DNA of 57,206 nucleotides from Streptomyces albospinus. GTDB taxonomy: Bacteria; Actinomycetota; Actinomycetes; Streptomycetales; Streptomycetaceae. The stretch covers positions 124,302-181,507 of the forward strand of contig NZ_BMRP01000006.1 of assembly GCF_014648695.1 (NCBI RefSeq). Direction: 5' to 3'. A model generated the notes under the pieces. That model ran no database searches and had not been told where the DNA came from. It saw only the letters and a list, made by a program, of their open reading frames with translations. This document shows, piece after piece, positions 15,772-22,791 of this stretch (positions are counted from its first letter, which is position 1; each line of letters opens with the position of its first letter). Position numbers and translations under genes: made by a program.

Positions 15772-16959
15772 ATGAACCTTCGTGACGACGCCCGCGCGCT
15801 CTCCGACGACCTCGTACAGCTGCGCCGTTCGCTGCACCGGATCCCCGAGACCGGACTGGATCTGCCCCGTACGCAGGAGGCCGTACTGGCCGAACTGGAC
15901 GGGCTGCCCCTGGAGTTGAGCACGGGTGACGGGCTCAGCTCGGTGACGGCGGTGTTGCGCGGCGCGGCGCCGGGGCCGACCGTGCTGCTGCGCGGTGACA
16001 TGGACGCGCTGCCGGTCGCCGAGCGCACCGGGCTCGACTTCGCCGCCGACAACGGCCGGATGCACGCGTGCGGCCACGATCTGCACACGACCATGCTGAC
16101 CGGCGCGGCCAGGCTGCTCGCCGCGCACCGCGACCGGCTCGCGGGCGATGTGCTGTTCATGTTCCAGCCCGGCGAGGAGGGTTACGACGGCGCCCGGCAC
16201 ATGCTGGCCGAGGGGCTGCTGGACGCGGCCGGGCAGCGGCCGGTGGCGGCGTACGCCATCCATGTGCTGTCCGCGGGGGTGCCGAGCGGCGTGTTCGGGA
16301 CCCGGGGCGGGCCGGCGCTGTCGGCGTCGAACGTGCTGCGGGTGACCGTACGGGGCGAGGGCGGGCACGGGTCGATGCCGCACCGCGCCAAGGACCCGGT
16401 GCAGGCCGGGTGCGCGATGGTGACCGCGTTGCAGGCGTGGATCACCCGTACCTTCGACGTGTTCGACCCGGTGATCCTGACCGTGGGCACGTTCCATGCC
16501 GGGACGAAGCAGAACGTCATCCCGGACACCGCGGTCTTCGAGGCGACGGTGCGCAGCTTCTCGGACCGGGCGCAGGCGCGGGTCAAGGACGGCACCGTGG
16601 AGGTGTGCCGGGGGATCGCCGCGGCCTACGGGGTGGGCGTGGACGCGGAGTTCAGCGAGGTGTATCCGATCACCGTCAACGACGACGCGGCGGCGGACTT
16701 CGCGGCGGACACCGTGCGCGAGGTGCTCGGCGAGGAGCGGTACGCGCCGATGCGGCAGCCGCTCCAGGGATCGGAGGACTTCTCGCGGGTGCTGGCGGAG
16801 GTGCCCGGCGCGATGCTGGTCCTGGGTGCTCCGCCGGCCGGTGCCGACCCGGAGCGGAGCGCCAACAACCATTCCCCGCTGGCCGAGTTCGACGATGCGG
16901 TGCTGGCCGACGGGGCGGCGGTGTACGCGGAGCTGGCGGCGCGGCGGCTGGCCGTGTGA
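15772..16959 (+). CDS. M20 family amidohydrolase/peptidase
   Basis: This 395-residue cytoplasmic metallohydrolase resembles N-acyl-amino-acid or hippurate amidohydrolases. The metal-site motifs are GDMDALPVAE (about residues 75-84), MHACGHDLHTTML (about 97-109) and the catalytic/ligand Glu pair in GEEGYDGARHML (about 134-145). The dimerisation domain (RGEGGHGSMPHRAKDPVQAG, about 195) is complete, and the ligand His near the end is replaced by a NNHSPLAEFDD stretch typical of the family. The ATG at 15772 is 9 bp after the DUF397 stop, preceded by AAGGAG. The substrate is not predictable. Confidence 0.87.
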   Translation: MNLRDDARALSDDLVQLRRSLHRIPETGLDLPRTQEAVLAELDGLPLELSTGDGLSSVTAVLRGAAPGPTVLLRGDMDALPVAERTGLDFAADNGRMHACGHDLHTTMLTGAARLLAAHRDRLAGDVLFMFQPGEEGYDGARHMLAEGLLDAAGQRPVAAYAIHVLSAGVPSGVFGTRGGPALSASNVLRVTVRGEGGHGSMPHRAKDPVQAGCAMVTALQAWITRTFDVFDPVILTVGTFHAGTKQNVIPDTAVFEATVRSFSDRAQARVKDGTVEVCRGIAAAYGVGVDAEFSEVYPITVNDDAAADFAADTVREVLGEERYAPMRQPLQGSEDFSRVLAEVPGAMLVLGAPPAGADPERSANNHSPLAEFDDAVLADGAAVYAELAARRLAV

Positions 16960-17008
16960 CGGGAGTGACGGAACTGCCGCCCACCGCCCGGTGGCCGGGC
17001 TCCGGTGG

Positions 17009-17019
17009 CTTCTTAGAAG
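17009..17019. promoter_or_regulatory. short palindrome upstream of the lipoprotein gene
   Basis: CTTCTTAGAAG is an 11-bp palindrome with a single central T, 30 bp before the start codon of the lipoprotein. TTCTTAAAG follows after 2 bp. It may be part of an operator or a promoter element. Confidence 0.3.
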
Positions 17020-17049
17020 GTTCTTAAAGCCGGTCACTATTCAAAGGGC

Positions 17050-19002
17050 ATGGCATCCACACTCACCCGAGCGGTCGCCGCGTCGCTGGCGCTGACCGCC
17101 TCCGCGTTCGCGCTCGCCGGCTGCGGCAGCGCCACGGCCGGGACGGTCCAGGGCAGTCGTCTCGAACTCCCCGTCGCCGGCGGTACCGCCGTCGTCGACA
17201 CCGCGTCGCTGGCGGTCACCGCGCGCACCAAGGACGGGACGCAGCTGGTGCTGTCCGAGGCGGCAAGCGGCCTCGGACAGCCCGGCCCGGTGACCCGTAC
17301 GAGCGGAACGGCTCACTGGAGCTATCCGGCCAAGGGGCTTTCGGTCACGGCGAGTTCGGAACGGGGGCGGCTGCACATCCGGATCCGGTCGGAGCACGAC
17401 GCGTCGGTCAGCTGGCCGGTGACCGGCACCGACCGGGCCGCGTCCGATGTGCAGCTGCCGCGCGGCGAAGGGCTGGACATCCCCGTACGGGACGCGTTCT
17501 GGAACGGGCCGAAGGGCGGGCTGGTCGGCAACACCGTCGACGTGGGCGGGGATCTGGCGCTGCCGCTGTGGGGCTGGTCCGGCGGGCGGCACGGCGTCAG
17601 CTATCTGACGCCCACCGACATCGGTACGACGCTGAAGTTCGCCTCCACCGGGGGGCGACTGCGCGCCACCGCGGCACACGACTTCAGCTCCGGTGACGGG
17701 ACGGGCGACTACGACGTCTCGTTCTCCCTGACCGACGGCAACCCGGTGGCCCCGGCCGCCGACTACCGCTCCTACCTCTCCCAGCACGGGCAACTGGGCA
17801 GCCTGCGCGAGAAGATCAGGAAGAACCCGGCCAACGCGAAGCTGCTGGGCGCGTTCCACGCGTACCTGTGGGGCGAGGCGCGGACCGCGGCCGGTGTGGA
17901 GAAGCTGAAGAAGCTGGGCGTGGACCGGATGTGGCTCGGGTATGACTCCGGGCCGGACCCGATGAAGGCCGATGCCGTCCAGGCCGCGAAGAAGGCGGGG
18001 TATCTCGTCGGGCCGTACGACACGTTCGCCAACGGGCAGGATCCGAAGACGGCGGACAGCCCCACGTCGGCGTGGCCGGACAAGGTCTACCCGGACTTCT
18101 GCGTGCGGAAGGCGGACGGGACGCCGCAGAAGGGCTTCGGGGGCCGGGGCTGCTATCTGAGCTCGCGCGCCTTCGAGAAGGCCGAGCCTTCCAAGCACTA
18201 TCTGGCCGACCGTACGCGGAAGATGACCTCCAACGGGGCGGACAGCTACTTCCTGGACGTGGACGCGACCGGCGAGGTGTTCCGCGACCACGGCGCGGGC
18301 CACGAGATGACCAAGGCGGGGGACCGGGAGAACCGGCTCGCCCGGATGCGGCGGATCGCCAGGGGCCTCGTCCTGGGATCGGAGTCGGCGCAGCCGTGGG
18401 CGAACTCGGTGCTGGCCTTCGACCACGGCTCGGGGACACCGGTCGCCGACGGGATCTGGAAGCTGGAGCGGGACAAGGAGAAGTGGGGCGGCTACTTCCC
18501 GCAGAACGCCCCGAAGAACGCCTTCATGCCGGTGTCGCTGCCGGCGGACCTGGCCACCGCGATGTACGACCCGAAGTACCGGGTGCCGCTGTACGAGACG
18601 GCGCTGCACGAGTCGCTGGTCAACGTGGAGCGGTGGGAGCTGTCGTACGACAAGCTGCCGGACCAGAAGACCACCCGGGCGCTGCTGGCGATGCTGAACA
18701 ACACCCCGCTGAACTTCGCGCTCAACGGTCCGTCGCTGGAGAAGGACGGGAAGGAACTCGCCGCTCTCCAGAAGTACTTCGCGCCGCTGCACCGCGCGGC
18801 GGGCACCGAGAAGATGACGTCGTTCCGGTGGCTGACCGGCGACCGGAGCGTGCAGCGGACGGTGTTCGGGGACGGGGCGCTGACCGTCACCGCGAACTTC
18901 GGCAGCACGGCGCACGACGGGCTGCCGGGCGGCTGTGTGGACGCCCGGCTGCGGGGTGACGCGCAGCCGCGGCGGCTGTGCCCGGCGCAGGTCGACAGCT
19001 GA
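17050..19002 (+). CDS. lipoprotein, putative glycoside hydrolase
   Basis: This 650-residue exported protein has a signal peptide ending in a lipobox (LAGC, Cys25) and is probably anchored outside the membrane. An N-terminal beta-rich region (residues 30-240) is followed by a (beta/alpha)-barrel-like region with GAFHAYLWGEARTAAGVEKL, MWLGYDSGPDPM, YFLDVDATGEVFRDHG (about 400) and LVLGSESAQPWANS (about 440). The layout recalls GH101/GH129-type alpha-N-acetylgalactosaminidases, where an acidic residue after a strand such as FLDVD is the nucleophile. I cannot assign the family firmly. AAAGGG just before the ATG is the ribosome site. Export of a glycan hydrolase fits the neighbouring M20 gene only loosely. 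Confidence 0.72.
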   Translation: MASTLTRAVAASLALTASAFALAGCGSATAGTVQGSRLELPVAGGTAVVDTASLAVTARTKDGTQLVLSEAASGLGQPGPVTRTSGTAHWSYPAKGLSVTASSERGRLHIRIRSEHDASVSWPVTGTDRAASDVQLPRGEGLDIPVRDAFWNGPKGGLVGNTVDVGGDLALPLWGWSGGRHGVSYLTPTDIGTTLKFASTGGRLRATAAHDFSSGDGTGDYDVSFSLTDGNPVAPAADYRSYLSQHGQLGSLREKIRKNPANAKLLGAFHAYLWGEARTAAGVEKLKKLGVDRMWLGYDSGPDPMKADAVQAAKKAGYLVGPYDTFANGQDPKTADSPTSAWPDKVYPDFCVRKADGTPQKGFGGRGCYLSSRAFEKAEPSKHYLADRTRKMTSNGADSYFLDVDATGEVFRDHGAGHEMTKAGDRENRLARMRRIARGLVLGSESAQPWANSVLAFDHGSGTPVADGIWKLERDKEKWGGYFPQNAPKNAFMPVSLPADLATAMYDPKYRVPLYETALHESLVNVERWELSYDKLPDQKTTRALLAMLNNTPLNFALNGPSLEKDGKELAALQKYFAPLHRAAGTEKMTSFRWLTGDRSVQRTVFGDGALTVTANFGSTAHDGLPGGCVDARLRGDAQPRRLCPAQVDS

Positions 19003-19082
19003 GTTCCCACATTCCCGCATTCCGGCATGAGATCAACAGCTGAGTTTCAGCCGGTGCGTTGAGGGGGGCGGTCCTCCGGTGG

Positions 19083-19739
19083 CTACGGCCGGCGGGCCGC
19101 CTCCAGGTAGCGGAGCACCGCCAGCACCCGGCGGTGGTCCGTCTCCGAGGGCGGGAGGCCGAGCTTGCCGAAGATGTTGGCGATGTGCTTCTCGACCGCC
19201 CGCCCGGTGACGGTCAGCGAGGCGGCGATGGAGTGGTTGGTGCGGCCCTGGGCCATCAGCGACAGCACCTCGCGCTCGCGCGGGGTGAGCGCGTCCAGGG
19301 AGCGGGCCCGGCGGCTCGCGCCGAAGAGGTGGCCGACGACTTCCGGGTCCAGGGCGGTGCCGCCGTCCGCCACCCGCTCCAGGGCGTCGACGAACTCGCC
19401 GATGTCCACCACCCGTTCCTTGAGCAGATAGCCGACGCCCGCGAAGCCCGCGCCGAACAGCCGGTCGGCGTAGGCGGTCTCCACGTACTGGGAGAAGATC
19501 AGCACGCCGGTACCGGGGTGGTCCCGGCGGAGCGTGACGGCGGCCCGCAGGCCCTCGTCCCGGTGGCCGGGCGGCAGCCGGATGTCGATCACCGCGGCGT
19601 CCGGCCGGTGTTCGGCGACCGCGGCGAGCAGCGCCTCGGCGTCGCCGACGGCCGCCGCGACGTGCACCTCGCGCAGCTCCAGCAGCTGCACGAGGCCGTC
19701 GCGCAGGATCGCGGAGTCCTCGGCAATGACGACGCGCAT
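19083..19739 (-). CDS. NarL/LuxR-family response regulator
   Basis: This 218-residue response regulator has a receiver domain with acidic pocket ED at residues 7-8, phosphoacceptor Asp52 in AVIDIRLPP, and the switch Lys in YLLKERV (about residue 103). A LuxR-type helix-turn-helix covers about residues 148-210 (LTPREREVLSLMAQGRTN, VEKHIANIFGKLGL). It is 43 bp downstream of the histidine kinase, on the same strand. The ATG at 19739 lies directly before the first receiver strand. It is likely autoregulated with its kinase; targets are unknown. Confidence 0.9.
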   Translation of the reverse strand: MRVVIAEDSAILRDGLVQLLELREVHVAAAVGDAEALLAAVAEHRPDAAVIDIRLPPGHRDEGLRAAVTLRRDHPGTGVLIFSQYVETAYADRLFGAGFAGVGYLLKERVVDIGEFVDALERVADGGTALDPEVVGHLFGASRRARSLDALTPREREVLSLMAQGRTNHSIAASLTVTGRAVEKHIANIFGKLGLPPSETDHRRVLAVLRYLEAARRP

Positions 19740-19782
19740 GGTTCCTGCCTTTTGATGGTCGGGCCTTTGGTGGTCGGGCCTC

Positions 19783-21111
19783 TCAGCGGTCGGGCCGCTG
19801 ATCCGGGCGGTGGGCCGGGTACGGGAGCCGGACCGCGACAACGCTAGGCCCTCCGGCCGGGCTGTCGCAGGTCAGCGTGCCGTCGACGGTGCGGATCCGG
19901 CCGAGCAGCCCGGTCAGCCCGCTGCCCGCGCCGACCACCGCCCCACCGCGCCCGTCGTCCCGTACGGACAGCAGCAGCCCGTCCGCGGTGCCGTGCACCT
20001 CGATGGCCACCTCCGCCGCCCCGCTGTGCTTGACGGCGTTGGCGAGCAGTTCGGCGGCGCAGAAGTAGGCGATGGACTCCAGCGCGGGGCTGGGCCGTTG
20101 GCCGATCCGCGTACGGAGCGCCACCGGCAGCGGGGCGTCCGCCGCGAGGGTGGCCAGCGCGCTCGCCAGCCCCTCGTCCAGGACCGGCGGATGGATGCCG
20201 CGGACGAGATGCCGCAGATCGGCGACGGCCTGGGTCGCGTTGTCCTGGGCGCGCGCCACGACGGCCAGCAGCCGGTCCCGGTCGGCGTCCTTGGTGAGCA
20301 GTTCGCGGATCAGCGTGAGGTGCATGCCGAGGCCGACGAGGCGGGCCTGGGTGCCGTCGTGCAGATCGCGTTCGATGCGGCGCAGGGTGGCCGCGGCGTC
20401 GTCGACGGCCTGCGCCCGAGTCTCCTCCAGCGTGCGGATCCGGGCGTCCGCGGCGCTCGGCCCGAGCAGCGCTCGCAGCAGCATCCGGTGCGGCGCGCCC
20501 GCCCGGCGCACCAGCCAGGGCGCGCCGAGCACCAGCAGCGCCCCCACGGCGACCACCAGCAGCCACCTGGGCCAGCTGTCGAACTCCACACCGTGGATCT
20601 GGAGCCCCACCTTCCGCACGGAACCGTCCGCGCCCCGGAGGGTGACATGGTTCCAGCGCCGCAGCACGGGGTGGGCGACGGCCAGCAGTCCGTATACATA
20701 GCCGAGGACGACGGCGAGCAGCGGGGGCAGCGCGGTCAGCGGTGCGAGCAGCGCACACCCCACCGCGCGCCACCCGGCCCGGTCGCCGAGGACCGCCCGC
20801 CGCCAGCCGAACACCCCGGGCTCCCGCCGCCGTCCGGCCGGCTCGATCGCCTCCCCCAGCAGCCGCCGCACCAGCGCCCGTTGGGCATCTCCCAGCGCCA
20901 CCGCGCCCCGTACACTCAGGGCGATCAGCCACGGCCCGAGCGCCGTCCACGACAGCACCGCCCCCAGCCCCAGCCCGGCCACCACCAGCACCGCTCCCGG
21001 CAGCGCGAGCACCGGCGCCAGCAGCGCGCACAGCAGTGCGCACAGCGCGGGCGGCGTGAAGGGGGCGAGGACGACCGTGCGGATCGGGGGCCGCGGGCGG
21101 GTGCGGGGCAT
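19783..21111 (-). CDS. NarL-type sensor histidine kinase (HisKA_3)
   Basis: This 442-residue membrane kinase has hydrophobic segments around residues 15-70, 115-150 and 180-200, giving four or more helices. The dimerisation domain has the phospho-acceptor His251 in ERDLHDGTQARL. The ATPase domain shows ELLANAVKHSG (N box, about 350), RDDGRGG and GSGLTGLLGRI (G boxes). No large external sensor domain is seen, so the signal is probably sensed in the membrane or the short loops (about 150-180). It pairs with the downstream response regulator and diverges from the nir operon across 310 bp. Location suggests, but does not show, a link to nitrogen or redox state. Confidence 0.88.
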   Translation of the reverse strand: MPRTRPRPPIRTVVLAPFTPPALCALLCALLAPVLALPGAVLVVAGLGLGAVLSWTALGPWLIALSVRGAVALGDAQRALVRRLLGEAIEPAGRRREPGVFGWRRAVLGDRAGWRAVGCALLAPLTALPPLLAVVLGYVYGLLAVAHPVLRRWNHVTLRGADGSVRKVGLQIHGVEFDSWPRWLLVVAVGALLVLGAPWLVRRAGAPHRMLLRALLGPSAADARIRTLEETRAQAVDDAAATLRRIERDLHDGTQARLVGLGMHLTLIRELLTKDADRDRLLAVVARAQDNATQAVADLRHLVRGIHPPVLDEGLASALATLAADAPLPVALRTRIGQRPSPALESIAYFCAAELLANAVKHSGAAEVAIEVHGTADGLLLSVRDDGRGGAVVGAGSGLTGLLGRIRTVDGTLTCDSPAGGPSVVAVRLPYPAHRPDQRPDR

Positions 21112-21421
21112 GGGGTCAACGTAGGGCCTGTCCGGTGGGTCACAGGGCCTGTTCCACGGGTCAGGGGCGGTCGGGCCCCGGCCGCCGGGGCACCGCGGCT
21201 GGCGGGGAGAGCGCAGCCGTCGGCCGTCGTCGTGGCGGCCGTCACAGCAGCCCGCCCCGCGGCCACCGCGACCGCCCTTCCGGCACCCCGGGACCCCTGA
21301 CCAGGGATTTCGGCGGCCCCCGGCGCCTCACACCGCCGCCCGCCGCCCGCTGAGCGCAGCGTTCCGCCGGGGAAACAGAGGGGATGCGGGCGGGTAACAG
21401 GCGCGCCGCAGGCTGACCGGC
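21112..21421. other. 310-bp divergent intergenic region between histidine kinase and nir operon
   Basis: No gene is seen here. The right half carries the GlnR-type element (21372-21398) and the nir promoter. The left half has two copies of the short direct repeat AGGGCCTGT(T/C)C (about 21123 and 21142), and must hold the kinase promoter. Confidence 0.5.
21372..21398 (+). promoter_or_regulatory. GlnR-type operator upstream of the nir operon
   Basis: GAAAC (21372-21376), GATGC (21383-21387) and GTAAC (21394-21398) are each 6 bp apart, 23 bp before the ATG of the first nir gene. It matches the nasA element at 3994 in sequence, spacing and distance to the gene, including AGAG after GAAAC and AGGC after GTAAC. 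GlnR is the known nitrogen regulator of nirBD and nasA in Streptomyces. Confidence 0.7.
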
Positions 21422-22789
21422 ATGACCTCGACAACGCGGGAGCGAACGACGCCACGGGTGGTGGTGATCGGCGGCGGCATGGCCGGAGCCCGGCTCGTGC
21501 GGCAGCTGACCGCCGCGCGGCCCGGCGGCGCCGGCACCGCCCCCGGCGCCCTCACCGTCATCGGCGAGGAGCCGTCCGCGCCGTACAACCGCGTACTGCT
21601 CGCCGAGGTACTCGCCGGCCGCTATGCGCCGCAGGTCATCGAACTGCCCGCGCCCGGCGCCGGGGTGGACTGGCGCAGCGGCGTACGGGCGGTGGCGATC
21701 GACCGGGACGCGCGCCTGGTGCGGTGCGACGACGGCGGGGAGATCGGGTACGACGCGCTGGTGCTGGCCACCGGCGCCAACCCGGTACTGCCGCCGCTGC
21801 GCGGGCTGTTCGCCCCGGGGCGGCAGGATCTGCCGGACGGGGTGCATCCGTTCCGGACGCTGGACGACTGCCGAGCGCTGGCCGCGGCGGCCCGGCCCGG
21901 CGGACCGGCCGTGGTGATCGGCGGCGGGCTGCTCGGCGTATCGGCGGCCCGTGCGCTGGCGGCGCGCGGTGCGCAGGTCGTACTGGCGCACCAGGGCGAG
22001 CACTTGATGGAGCATCAGCTCGATCCGGGGGCCGCGGAGCTGCTGCGCGACCACCTCACCGCGCTCGGCATCGAGGTGCACACGGAGTGCCGGGTCCGCG
22101 GGATCGAGACCGCCGTGCCGGACGCGGCGCGGCCCGGCACCCGCCGGGTCCGGGCGGTCGAGCTGGCGGACGGCTTCCGGCTCGACGCCGAACTCGTCGT
22201 GCTGGCCTGCGGCGTGCGCCCGCGCACCGGGCTCGCGGTGGCCGCCGGGCTGGACGTCGGCCTGGGCATCCGCGTCGACGACTCGCTCCGCACCTCCGAT
22301 CCCCGCATCCACGCCGTCGGCGACTGCGCCGAGCACCGGGGGACGGTCTACGGCCTGGCGGGCGCCGCCCAGGAGCAGGCCGATGCGCTCGCCCGCGTCC
22401 TGGCCGCTCCCGGAGCGCCCGCGCCGGCCGGCACCGCACCGGAGCCCGACCCCGCCGCCCCGGCCTATACGGGCACCCGCCTGCTGACCCGGCTGACCCT
22501 CGCCGCCGGGGGCGCCCCCGCCACCGGATCCGCCCCCACCGGGTCCGCCCCCTTCGACCTGGCCTCCTTCGGCCGGACCACCCCGCTCCCCGGCGACGAC
22601 GTCATACGCCTCGCGGACGCCACCCGCACCGCCTACCGGAAGGTCGTCGTCCGCGGCGACCGGCTGGTCGGCGGCATCCTCCTCGGCGATCTCGGCACTG
22701 TCGGCGCGCTCGCCCGTACCTGGGAGGGCGACGAACAGCTCCCCGCAGCTCCGCTGCTCCACCTGCTCACCACCGACGGAGGCTTCTGA
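21422..22789 (+). CDS. NAD(P)/FAD-dependent oxidoreductase, nitrite/nitrate reductase electron-transfer component
   Basis: This 455-residue flavoprotein resembles the N-terminal FAD half of NirB and NasB/NasC-type reductases. It has an FAD motif GGGMAGARLV (about residues 18-27), ALVLATGANPVLPPL, an NAD motif GGGLLGVSAARAL (about 168-180) and AVGDCAEHRGTVYGLAGAA. No siroheme or BFD domain is present. A Pro/Ala-rich linker (about 325-345) precedes the C-terminal domain. It is the first gene of the nir operon, 2 bp before nirB. It may donate electrons to NasA, which lacks a flavin domain, or act with NirB. Gene order FAD oxidoreductase-nirB-nirD is common in Streptomyces. Confidence 0.82.
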   Translation: MTSTTRERTTPRVVVIGGGMAGARLVRQLTAARPGGAGTAPGALTVIGEEPSAPYNRVLLAEVLAGRYAPQVIELPAPGAGVDWRSGVRAVAIDRDARLVRCDDGGEIGYDALVLATGANPVLPPLRGLFAPGRQDLPDGVHPFRTLDDCRALAAAARPGGPAVVIGGGLLGVSAARALAARGAQVVLAHQGEHLMEHQLDPGAAELLRDHLTALGIEVHTECRVRGIETAVPDAARPGTRRVRAVELADGFRLDAELVVLACGVRPRTGLAVAAGLDVGLGIRVDDSLRTSDPRIHAVGDCAEHRGTVYGLAGAAQEQADALARVLAAPGAPAPAGTAPEPDPAAPAYTGTRLLTRLTLAAGGAPATGSAPTGSAPFDLASFGRTTPLPGDDVIRLADATRTAYRKVVVRGDRLVGGILLGDLGTVGALARTWEGDEQLPAAPLLHLLTTDGGF

Positions 22790-22791
22790 TC

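Noticed and set aside
19003..19082. Direct repeat ACAGCTGAGTT twice after the glycosidase gene as an attachment site.
   Set aside because: Too short, no integrase nearby and no tRNA; probably a small duplication of the gene end.
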